Assembly (NCBI GenBank): GCA_004195315.1
Contig: SDWL01000018.1
Location: 1 to 15,134 of the forward strand
DNA: 15,134 bases
Direction: 5' to 3'
From: Lutibacter sp.
GTDB lineage: Bacteria > Bacteroidota > Bacteroidia > Flavobacteriales > Flavobacteriaceae
The position numbers were made by a program, and so were the translations under genes. Below are positions 1-7,163 of this stretch, in pieces (the stretch's first letter is position 1; every line of letters begins with the position of its first letter). Under the pieces are notes generated by a model, which was not told the origin of the DNA, ran no database searches, and saw only the letters and a program-made list of their open reading frames with translations.

Positions 1-19
1 AGATGTGTATAAGAGACAG
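1..19. other. Sequencing adapter remnant (Tn5 mosaic end, Nextera type)
   Basis: The first 19 bases, AGATGTGTATAAGAGACAG, are identical to the Tn5 transposase mosaic end used in tagmentation libraries. An exact 19-base match at the very first base of the window is best explained as untrimmed adapter at a contig end, not as genomic sequence or a real transposon. Genomic sequence appears to begin at position 20. The adapter stays in frame with the minus-strand protease gene and would add the false residues LSLIHI to its translation. Confidence 0.96.
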
Positions 20-3000
20 ATATAACCCTGTTGGTTTGTCTTCAATATTTAATTGAACTTTACCATACACAATTGGATATTTTTTTACTGAAATTAACTG
101 TGAATGTATGGTGTACAATTCAATAGTTACTTCTTTTTGTAAAACTGGCAAAGCAATTTCAAAAATACCATTAGTTGGATTCGGATAGGCTATTATTTCA
201 TCTAATAACTTAATAGTTTTACTATAAATTCCTTCACAAGAAACAGCGGTTTTAACTTCAACAATATCTCCATGTTTTACATCAACATTAAATAGGGGAG
301 AATTTGTTGTAAAATTCTCTTCTCCATTTACATAAATAGTAAAAGGAGCAGTTCCTGTTTTAATATTTATAGATGCTTTGTTTAATGCAACTGTAGCATC
401 TGCTACAATTAATTCTCCTGCTATAACTTCTACATCAAAACATTGTACAAATGTTTCTCCTGTAACTGAAATACAAACAGTATAAATATCTGGAGGTAAA
501 CTAATAGCTAATACTTCATTGTTATTATCAAATGTATAATTAACGCCATTAATTGTTGTTGTATAAGTATATGTAGCTGTTGCAGAAATTGAAATTTGTC
601 CGTTGTCTTCAGTTGGGCAAGTTTCACTAGTAACTTCTATATTAAAATTATCTGAAGATAGTGTAAAACAACCAGAGTTATCTACCATTGCTCCTGCCGT
701 TGTTCCAAAACAAAGGTCAATGGCATTATCAACTCCGTCGTTATCATCATCTCCGTTAGGTGTTATATCACAAACATCTCCAATTCCGTCGTTATCTGTA
801 TCTGCTTGATCTGTGTTTGGTGTATCAATACAGTTATCTATTGAATTATCAACACCGTCATTATCAGTGTCATCAGGTAAATTAACACCACAAATTTCAA
901 TGGTCCAATTTTCAATGGTCCCAGTATCTACAAGTACGCCGTCGACAACTTTTAAAGTCCAATTTCCAAATGATTCTTCGTTGTTAAAATTAGATAAATT
1001 TTCCTGAGGTGAAAATACGCCTGTAAAAGGAACTACGCCTGAACTAATTGCTACTAAGCTTGCATCATCAAAAATAGTCTCACCATAACCAACTATTCCA
1101 TATTCGTTTCCTAATTGATTCGCTAAAACCACTTGAGTGCCTTTTGGACTAATTAATATTAATGTTAAATCACCAGTATAAGTATGTGTAATATTTACGG
1201 TGACATTAATATCTGTAATTATTTTATTTTCAACGCTATTAATTATTGAACTTGCACCAGTAGATTTATTATCAGGTATTTCTAAAGGTGTGTCTGTTGA
1301 AGTAAAAGACCCACATGTTTCATTTGCAGTAGTAAAATTGTAAATACCTGAAAAGCTACTTTCTCCACAACTATTTTTTGATTTTATTCTCCAATAATAA
1401 GTAGTATTTATTTGCAAGGATGTAGGTACATAAAAATTCGTATTAATTATAGCAGTTTCAATTATGGTTGAAAATGAATTGTTGTCTGAAATTTGTAATT
1501 CATAATTCAATGCATTTACCTCACTATCCCAATTTAATGTATATGGTTTTAAAACACTTGTTGAATTGTTTAAAGGAGAAACCAAATTAGGTGTATCTAT
1601 TGTTGAAGAATAAACATCTAAATTTACAACTGTATTTTTTGTTGTTGAAGCAGAAGTTCCTATAACAGAAACTGAATAATTTCCAATGTCATTATCTTCA
1701 ATCCCATTTATAGTCATTACAACTGAAGTTCCATCTACAGTTGCTGAAACAGGGCTAAATACTACTGATGAACCTATAGGGTTGTTTAATGCTGAAAAAG
1801 TAGTAGATTCATTAAAACCTAAAAAAGTATTGTAAGTAAATGTGTAAATTACGGAATTAGGACTACAAATTGCCTCATTATATGAGGCGAAATTCATAAT
1901 AAATTCTGAAGTTTGAATTGTAATAACAGCTGAATTCAAAGCGTAGAATATATTACCTACACTTTCAACTTTTATTCTTCCAGAAGAGGTAGAATTGTTT
2001 GGGACTACAATTTCATAGGAACCATTATTACTTATATTAGAAGCTAATGTAATTGGGTATGTTAAACCGTTGTCTTCAGAAAATAAAATATTTACAAAAG
2101 AACAACTTATAGGTGAAATATTTGTATTTGCAACATCCCAAGTTACAGTTTGCGCTGTTCCTGCATTCCAAACAACTGCTAACGGTTGAGAGGTAACTTT
2201 AAAAGGCCCTGAAGTACCATCAACAGTTATTGTAGTTTCTTCACTAGCAGTTTGTCCAACAGGTAAATTATTATCTCTAACAGTTACGCCAAATTGCATT
2301 ATTCTAGCTACAGAAGGTAAAACTTCCCAAGTAGAAGAAGAATTTCCAGCTATTACAGTGCTTTGTGCTGGAAAATATCGCATTGAAGAACTTGTTGGCG
2401 ATTGCGATCTAAACGCAGGGCCGCCAGTAGCTGTTGACACCAATGGGTGTGCTGTAATTTCAGTATCTAATTGTTCCCAAGTATATGTTAAATCATCTCC
2501 ATCAATATCTGAAGCACTTGCATTAAGAATAAAAGGAGTTGAAATTGGTATCGTATAATTGGATAATGCATCTATTATTGGTGTACTATTACTTACCGAG
2601 GTTGGTGAACCACAATCACTATTTCCTGTTGAAATGTTAGCCCACATTTCTCTGATGCTTACTAAATGAAAATATGCATCACTAAAATTTTGAATATTGT
2701 TAGGGAAACAGAGTCCAGCATAAGCCATAACTGTTGAGCCACTACCCGGTTCAACCGCTGTTGCATCATTTCTATTTGAAGGGACGCCGCCACAACCTCC
2801 GGCATCACTGTTAAAAGTATGATTTGCACCATATTGATGTCCCATTTCATGCGCTACAAAATCAACAGCATAAGGATCTCCTATTGGGCTATTTAAACCT
2901 GTTATTCCTCTAGCTTTAATGGTTGAGCTACATGGAGAGCCTAAAGTCGCTAAACCTCCTCCTCCTGTGCTAAAAGTATGTCCAATATCATAGTTTGCTG

Positions 3001-3922
3001 TACCTATATTTGCATCAATTACTGTCTGACTTTCATTTATTAATACATTTCCATCATCATTGGTGAAATTATCAGTTTCAGCATCTAAAAATATAATACT
3101 ATCATTATTTGCAACTAACACCATTGTTAAAGCTACATCTCTTTCAAAAATTCCATTGACGCGCGTCATTGTTAAAGCAATAGCAGATAATACCGCTTCT
3201 TTTTTTTCTGTATCAGTTGCTGTTGCACTTATACCTTGGTCATTTAAATGAAATTGAGAGTATTCACCTGTAGTTGCAACTGCCAACCTAAAAGTTCTTA
3301 AAATTCCATCATTTGCATTTTCAACTTTTGCAATTGTATTTGATAAATCAGTATTTGTAGCTTTAGTAAATTCTTCTACTTTACATTCAAATTGTTCTGG
3401 TACAGGTAAATTTTTCTTCGTGTACGTAATATATGTTTCTTTATTTAACGTATAAGGATCTATATAAAGCATCTCACCAGATTTTTGCGAAATCATGGCA
3501 TGCAATCCTAAGGAAGTTACACTAAGCCTAACTATAGAATTTGGATTGTCAATACCTTTTCCCACATACGTTTTTATATTTGGATATTTTTTTTGAAGAC
3601 CTTCTTCCATAATTGGCGCTTCAAAAATCTGATACTTTGCTAATTCTCCATTTTCAGTTGGAAAACTTATTACGGTACTAGATTTTGTTAATTTTCCTTT
3701 TCTTTCAGGGACATTAATTAACTTACTTTTAAGTGTTTTTAAATTTAATTGGTACAACCCAAACTCATTTGGAATCGATTTTTGTTCAATTTTTTTAGTT
3801 GCACTTTTCTCTAATGCTGAAGTTTTAGACCAAAAAATATCTGAATCTTGAGCTTTTACTGAAAAAAATATTAACACTAAAAAAAGTGTAAAAAGCAAAT
3901 GGTTTTTGTTTGTATATTTCAT
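20..3922 (-). CDS. Secreted reprolysin-like zinc metalloprotease with P domain, TSP3 repeats and T9SS type A tail (3' end missing)
   Basis: I translated this frame by hand from the ATG at 3922-3920. It is open for 1301 codons, down to the adapter at 19, with no stop. Residues 1-24 form a signal peptide (basic start, hydrophobic LLFTLFLVLIFF, cleavage near VKA|Q). Residues ~25-205 look like a propeptide. The catalytic domain (~207-435) carries the zinc motif HEMGHQYGANH (H358, E359, H362, H368) and a Met-turn, VMAYAGLC (M399), as in reprolysin-type metzincins. Residues ~437-767 are Ig/cadherin-like linker sequence, with DIDGDDLTYTWEQ at the start. A fibronectin III-like module follows (~770-866), then a proprotein-convertase P domain (~870-1011), thrombospondin type 3 repeats (~1016-1070), and a T9SS type A sorting domain beginning near YPNPTNG (1246-1252). 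By family knowledge it is exported by the Sec pathway and then the type IX system, to the surface or the medium. The substrate is unknown. Probably only the last 10-20 residues are missing. Confidence 0.93.
728..871 (-). repeat. Thrombospondin type 3 calcium-binding repeats within the protease gene
   Basis: Three related units encode DTDNDGVDN, DTDNDGIGD and DDDNDGVDN (minus strand, near 846-871, 781-802 and 728-748). Their DNA is also visibly repetitive, with recurring CCGTCGTTATC or CCGTCATTATC on the plus strand. The aspartate-rich D-x-D-x-D-G pattern is the calcium-binding core of TSP3 repeats. They lie between the P domain and the C-terminal sorting region, a common place for a stiff spacer in Bacteroidota surface proteins. 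This is a coding repeat, not a CRISPR or mobile element. Confidence 0.85.
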
Positions 3923-3952
3923 AACTACTATAATTGGGGTGTCAAGTAACTA

Positions 3953-3982
3953 CAAATATAATTTTTTTTATTCGCTTAACAA
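3953..3982 (-). promoter_or_regulatory. Bacteroidota-type promoter for the metalloprotease gene
   Basis: Read on the minus strand, TATATTTG (3960-3953) matches the Bacteroidota -7 element TAnnTTTG exactly. A TTG (3982-3980) lies 19 bases upstream as the -33 element. Both spacing and motif fit the known flavobacterial consensus. Transcription would begin roughly 5-10 bases downstream, leaving a leader of about 20-25 bases before the ATG at 3922. No Shine-Dalgarno site is visible in that leader, which is usual in this phylum. Confidence 0.65.
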
Positions 3983-3999
3983 TTAATATCAGCCTTCAG

Positions 4000-4026
4000 A
4001 TACTTCTTTTTAATTAAAAAAAGTAT
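4000..4026. repeat. AT-rich inverted repeat between the divergent protease and ribF genes
   Basis: ATACTTCTTTTTAA (4000-4013) can pair with TTAAAAAAAGTAT (4014-4026). This gives about 11 base pairs around an AATT turn, with C4006 bulged. It lies in the 141-base gap between two divergent start codons, so neither gene needs a terminator here. It could be an operator or part of the ribF leader. It could equally be a chance result of the runs of A and T. The rest of the gap holds the protease promoter and no exact TAnnTTTG box for ribF; TATTTTTA at 4024-4031 is one base off and has no TTG at the right distance. Confidence 0.3.
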
Positions 4027-4063
4027 TTTTACACATTCGTAGTAACCAAACCAATTTTTCATT

Positions 4064-5005
4064 TTGAAAATTTTTAACGATTTATCTACATACAAATCAA
4101 ACAAAAACACATTTGTTACTATTGGTACTTTTGATGGTGTACATGTTGGACACCAAAAGGTGATTAAAAATTTAGTAGAAAGTGCTATTTTAAATGATGC
4201 AATTCCGGTTTTGTTAACTTTTTTTCCACACCCCAGAATGGTATTGAAAAATAATATAGACATTAAACTAATAAATACTATTGATGAGCGAATTAAATTA
4301 TTAGAAAAAATAGGCCTAGAAACACTAATTATTCAACAATTTACTGAGGAATTCGCAAAAAAAACTGCCTTAGATTTTGTAAAATCTATTTTGGTAGACA
4401 CATTAAAAATTTCAAAACTTATTATAGGCTACGATCATAGCTTCGGAAAAAATAGAGAAGGTGATTTTGAGCAAATAGAAAGGTACGGGAAAACACTAGG
4501 GTTTAAAGTTCAAAAAATATCTCAAAAAGATATTGATAATTCTGCTGTAAGTTCAACTAGAATTAGAAAAGCTATTGAAACTGGAAATATTGAAAAAGCA
4601 AACAATTATTTAGGATATCATTTTATGCTAACTGGCGAAGTGGTTAAAGGAAAAAATTTAGGTAAAAAAATTGGTTTTCCAACGGCAAATTTACACATTA
4701 AAGAATCCTATAAATTGCTTCCAAAAACAGGAGCTTATGTAGTGAAAGCAAAGATTAAAAATAACACAATTTTTGGTATGATGAATATTGGTTTTCGCCC
4801 AACAGTTAGTGGAATAAACCAAACCATTGAGATACATTTTTTTGATTTTAATAAAGATTTATACGGGGAAACAATTCAGATAGCTATTTTAAGCTATTTA
4901 CGTGATGAGCAAAAATTTGAATCGGTTGATCTACTTAAAAATCAACTTCAAAAAGACAAAGAAAAATCATTAGAGATTATAAGTGGTTTGGTTTTTGATT
5001 CATAA
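4064..5005 (+). CDS. ribF: Bifunctional riboflavin kinase / FAD synthetase
   Basis: RibF phosphorylates riboflavin to FMN and then adenylates FMN to FAD, using ATP, in the cytoplasm. The 313-residue protein has both halves at full length. The N-terminal nucleotidyltransferase domain shows GTFDGVHVGH (21-30), TFFPHP (52-57) and the SSTRIR motif (163-168). The C-terminal flavokinase domain shows GEVVKGKNLG (191-200), GFPTAN (204-209), MNIGFRPTV (240-248) and EIHFFDF with the conserved Glu (256-262). The start is a TTG at 4064. No in-frame ATG lies near it, and MKIFNDLSTYK... gives the usual distance to the GTFDGVH motif. The gene is divergent from the protease and lies 18 bases upstream of the lipoprotein gene, so those two are probably cotranscribed. 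I saw no FMN riboswitch-like structure in the short leader. Confidence 0.97.
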   Translation: MKIFNDLSTYKSNKNTFVTIGTFDGVHVGHQKVIKNLVESAILNDAIPVLLTFFPHPRMVLKNNIDIKLINTIDERIKLLEKIGLETLIIQQFTEEFAKKTALDFVKSILVDTLKISKLIIGYDHSFGKNREGDFEQIERYGKTLGFKVQKISQKDIDNSAVSSTRIRKAIETGNIEKANNYLGYHFMLTGEVVKGKNLGKKIGFPTANLHIKESYKLLPKTGAYVVKAKIKNNTIFGMMNIGFRPTVSGINQTIEIHFFDFNKDLYGETIQIAILSYLRDEQKFESVDLLKNQLQKDKEKSLEIISGLVFDS

Positions 5006-5023
5006 TTGTTGTAAATTCAACCA

Positions 5024-5566
5024 ATGAAAAACATATTGCTACTGATTATCGTATTTTTTGGCTCTTGCAAACCTATTCAAACTATAAATTTCGCGTTGAA
5101 TGAAACTGTTTATACAAAAACTATTAATTGCCCAGAAAATGCAGAATGTTCTATAGAGTTAATTCCAAACAAATTATTAGAATTTAAAAAAGATGAATTT
5201 GGTAATTCATATCCTATAATTACTGAAGGTGAAAAAACTATTTTAAAATATACTTATAAAAAAAATCTTGTTCCAAACACACAAGACAGCAATTATACAG
5301 AAATTGTTTACGCTGAACTAAATAAAACAATTACTGAAATTTCATTAACAAGTAAAGAGCTTCAAACTATAAAATTATACTTTGGTCGCTTGTGTTATTG
5401 CAAAGGAGAAACTGGTTATTATCCAATTAATAATGGAAATTTTAAAATTGAAAAATCTGGCAAAAACACTGTAAAAATTGATATTGAGTTTAGCATAAAA
5501 GAAGTACCTCAAATTATTTCAAAAATTAGTGAAACAATTTCTTTAAAATCAAATGTAACTAATTAG
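5024..5566 (+). CDS. Predicted lipoprotein of unknown function
   Basis: I do not recognise a family for this 180-residue protein. It begins with a short hydrophobic signal (MKNILLLIIVFFGSC) ending in a lipobox-like FGSC, so C15 is the likely lipidated residue and the protein would sit in the cell envelope. The mature part is mostly beta-prone and polar. It has four further cysteines in two pairs, C36/C42 (NCPENAEC) and C124/C126 (LCYC), which could form disulfides or bind a ligand. There are no further membrane segments. It starts 18 bases after ribF and has no promoter box of its own, while serS downstream has one, so it probably shares the ribF transcript. Base composition resembles its neighbours, with no sign of transfer. 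The lipobox has F at -3 instead of the usual L, V or I, so lipidation is likely but not certain. Confidence 0.8.
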   Translation: MKNILLLIIVFFGSCKPIQTINFALNETVYTKTINCPENAECSIELIPNKLLEFKKDEFGNSYPIITEGEKTILKYTYKKNLVPNTQDSNYTEIVYAELNKTITEISLTSKELQTIKLYFGRLCYCKGETGYYPINNGNFKIEKSGKNTVKIDIEFSIKEVPQIISKISETISLKSNVTN

Positions 5567-5567
5567 C

Positions 5568-5595
5568 TTGTTTTCACTTCAATTTCTTAAATTTG
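5568..5595 (+). promoter_or_regulatory. Bacteroidota-type promoter for serS
   Basis: TTG at 5568-5570 and TAAATTTG at 5588-5595 are 17 bases apart. They match the Bacteroidota -33 / -7 consensus (TTG, TAnnTTTG) exactly. The elements lie immediately after the lipoprotein stop codon and leave a leader of about 20 bases to the serS start. That leader contains AGGA at 5608-5611, eight bases before the ATG, one of the few Shine-Dalgarno-like sequences in the window. Confidence 0.65.
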
Positions 5596-5619
5596 CCTTT
5601 CAATTAAAGGAAAATAGCA

Positions 5620-6894
5620 ATGTTACAAGTAGCTTTTATTAGAGAAAATAAAGAAATTGTTTTAAAAGGTTTAGCAAAAAGAAATTTAAAGAATGCAGAA
5701 GAATTAGTTGATAAAACAATCTCGGCGGATGAAGAAAGAAGAGCCATTCAAACAGAATTGGATGCTATTTTAGCTGAATCTAATAAATTATCAAAAGAGA
5801 TTGGGCAATTATTTAAATCTGGTGAAAGTCAAAAAGCTACTATTTTAAAACAAAAAACGATTTTATTAAAAGATAAGTCTAAAGATTTAACGGAATCTCT
5901 TCAAAATAAAGCAACCGAATTACAAGAATTATTATACTTAATTCCTAATATTCCTAATGAAATTGTTCCTGGAGGAACTTCAGAAGAAGACAATCAAAAC
6001 GTTTTTCAAGAAGGGGAAATTCCAACGTTACACGAAGGTGCTTTACCACATTGGGAATTAGCAAAAAAATACGATATTATTGATTTTGAACTTGGAAATA
6101 AAATTGCAGGTGCTGGCTTTCCTGTTTACAAAGGAAAAGGAGCGAAATTACAACGTGCATTAATCAATTACTTTTTAGATAAAAATACTGCTGCTGGTTA
6201 TGATGAGGTTCAAGTTCCTCTTTTAGTTAACGAAGCTTCGGGTTTTGGAACGGGACAATTACCCGATAAAGAAGGACAAATGTATCATGACGCACAAGAT
6301 AATTTATATTTAATTCCTACTGCTGAAGTTCCTGTAACAAATATTTTTAGAGATGTTATTTTAAAGGAAGATGAATTTCCAATTTGTAAAACAGCTTACA
6401 CACCTTGTTTTAGACGTGAAGCAGGTTCTTATGGTGCCCACGTTCGTGGATTAAACAGATTGCACCAATTTGATAAAGTTGAAATTGTTAGAATTGAACA
6501 CCCTAGTAATTCTAATGCTGCTTTAGATAGTATGGTAAATCATATAAAAGACATTTTAAAAGAATTAAAATTACCTTATAGAATATTACGTTTGTGTGGT
6601 GGTGATATTGGATTTACGTCTGCTTTAACATACGATTTTGAAGTGTTTTCAACAGCTCAAGATCGTTGGTTAGAAGTTAGTTCAGTTTCAAATTTTGAAT
6701 CATTTCAAGCAAACCGATTAAAACTTCGTTTTAAAAACAACGAAGGTAAAAGTGAATTAGCACACACACTAAATGGTAGTTCATTAGCATTACCACGTGT
6801 TTTGGCTGGTTTATTAGAAAATTACCAAACCCCTGAAGGAATTAAAATACCAGAAGCATTAGTGCCATATTGTGGTTTTGATATAATTAATTAG
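5620..6894 (+). CDS. serS: Seryl-tRNA synthetase
   Basis: SerS is a cytoplasmic class II aminoacyl-tRNA synthetase that charges tRNA-Ser (and the selenocysteine tRNA where present) with serine. The 424-residue length is normal. Residues ~1-110 are the N-terminal coiled-coil arm that contacts the tRNA long variable arm, rich in Lys, Glu and Leu heptads. The catalytic core follows, with TAEVP (234-238) in the serine-binding region, motif 2 CFRREAGSYG (263-272) with R265 and E267, and motif 3 with NGSSLALPR (385-393), whose R393 is the class II ATP-binding arginine. The ATG at 5620 has an AGGA site eight bases upstream and its own promoter. The last 8 bases overlap the end of a small convergent gene on the minus strand. 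Confidence 0.97.
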   Translation: MLQVAFIRENKEIVLKGLAKRNLKNAEELVDKTISADEERRAIQTELDAILAESNKLSKEIGQLFKSGESQKATILKQKTILLKDKSKDLTESLQNKATELQELLYLIPNIPNEIVPGGTSEEDNQNVFQEGEIPTLHEGALPHWELAKKYDIIDFELGNKIAGAGFPVYKGKGAKLQRALINYFLDKNTAAGYDEVQVPLLVNEASGFGTGQLPDKEGQMYHDAQDNLYLIPTAEVPVTNIFRDVILKEDEFPICKTAYTPCFRREAGSYGAHVRGLNRLHQFDKVEIVRIEHPSNSNAALDSMVNHIKDILKELKLPYRILRLCGGDIGFTSALTYDFEVFSTAQDRWLEVSSVSNFESFQANRLKLRFKNNEGKSELAHTLNGSSLALPRVLAGLLENYQTPEGIKIPEALVPYCGFDIIN

Positions 6895-7027
6895 CGCTAA
6901 CTGTTATCATTTTTTTGTAATAATTCATTTCAACTAATGCATTAAAATAGTTATTTATTTGCCCTTTTTGCATGAATTGTAACGCTTTGTTTTTTGCAGT
7001 TTCATATTGTTTGATTAGTTCTTTCAT
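6887..7027 (-). CDS. Small conserved-looking protein, 46 aa, unknown function
   Basis: The minus strand reads from ATG (7027-7025) to TAA (6889-6887), giving MKELIKQYETAKNKALQFMQ... and ending MITVSAN. The 46-residue product is charged and probably helical (Lys, Glu, Gln, Asn and Leu in helix-like spacing), with no signal peptide or membrane segment. From memory it resembles a short family found in other Flavobacteriia beginning MKELIKQYE.AKNKALQ.MQKGQ, but I could not run a search. It is convergent with serS and overlaps its stop by 8 bases. Without it, the 269-base gap between serS and the TPR gene would be unexplained. I saw no exact TAnnTTTG box upstream. The alternative is a chance ORF in AT-rich DNA, but the amino acid composition looks like a real protein. 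Confidence 0.72.
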   Translation of the reverse strand: MKELIKQYETAKNKALQFMQKGQINNYFNALVEMNYYKKMITVSAN

Positions 7028-7136
7028 TTTTATAAAATTTAGTTATTCATTTTATATAGACAATTTCTGTGCCAAAATGTTACAAAGGTTGTTAGAGAAT
7101 ACTCTGGTTTTATAAAAACTTTAACACTTGTTTAGT

Positions 7137-7144
7137 TATCTTTG
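7137..7144 (+). promoter_or_regulatory. Probable -7 element for the TPR-DUF4286-rsmA-mgtE run
   Basis: TATCTTTG matches the TAnnTTTG box and ends 19 bases before the TPR gene's ATG at 7164. No TTG stands at the usual 17-23 base distance upstream, so the -33 half is weak or absent. The rest of the 7028-7136 stretch is AT-rich. I see no other recognisable feature in it. Confidence 0.42.
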
Positions 7145-7163
7145 GTTGAATAAAAAATAGTAA

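Noticed and set aside
1..19. Possible end of a genuine Tn5-like transposon
   Set aside because: The sequence is the engineered mosaic end used in libraries. No transposase or target duplication is visible, and it sits exactly at base 1.
618..625. MutS Walker A written GPNMSGKS instead of the more familiar GPNMGGKS (residue numbers within MutS; DNA 13944-13967)
   Set aside because: It still satisfies GxxxxGK[ST], and as I recall this variant is normal in MutS of Bacteroidota. Not a defect.
728..871. Short spaced repeats that might suggest a CRISPR array
   Set aside because: The units are coding TSP3 repeats in frame with the protease. They have unequal similarity and no constant repeat/spacer pattern.
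603..1007. Plus-strand open frames rich in Ser/Pro (68 and 64 aa)
   Set aside because: They lie antisense to the P-domain and TSP3 part of the protease gene. The serine-rich composition is the complement of Asp- and Asn-rich codons. No family resemblance.
3976..4263. 95-aa minus-strand open frame over the ribF start
   Set aside because: It overlaps the strongly supported ribF coding region and the divergent promoter region. Its sequence looks like antisense of AT-rich DNA.
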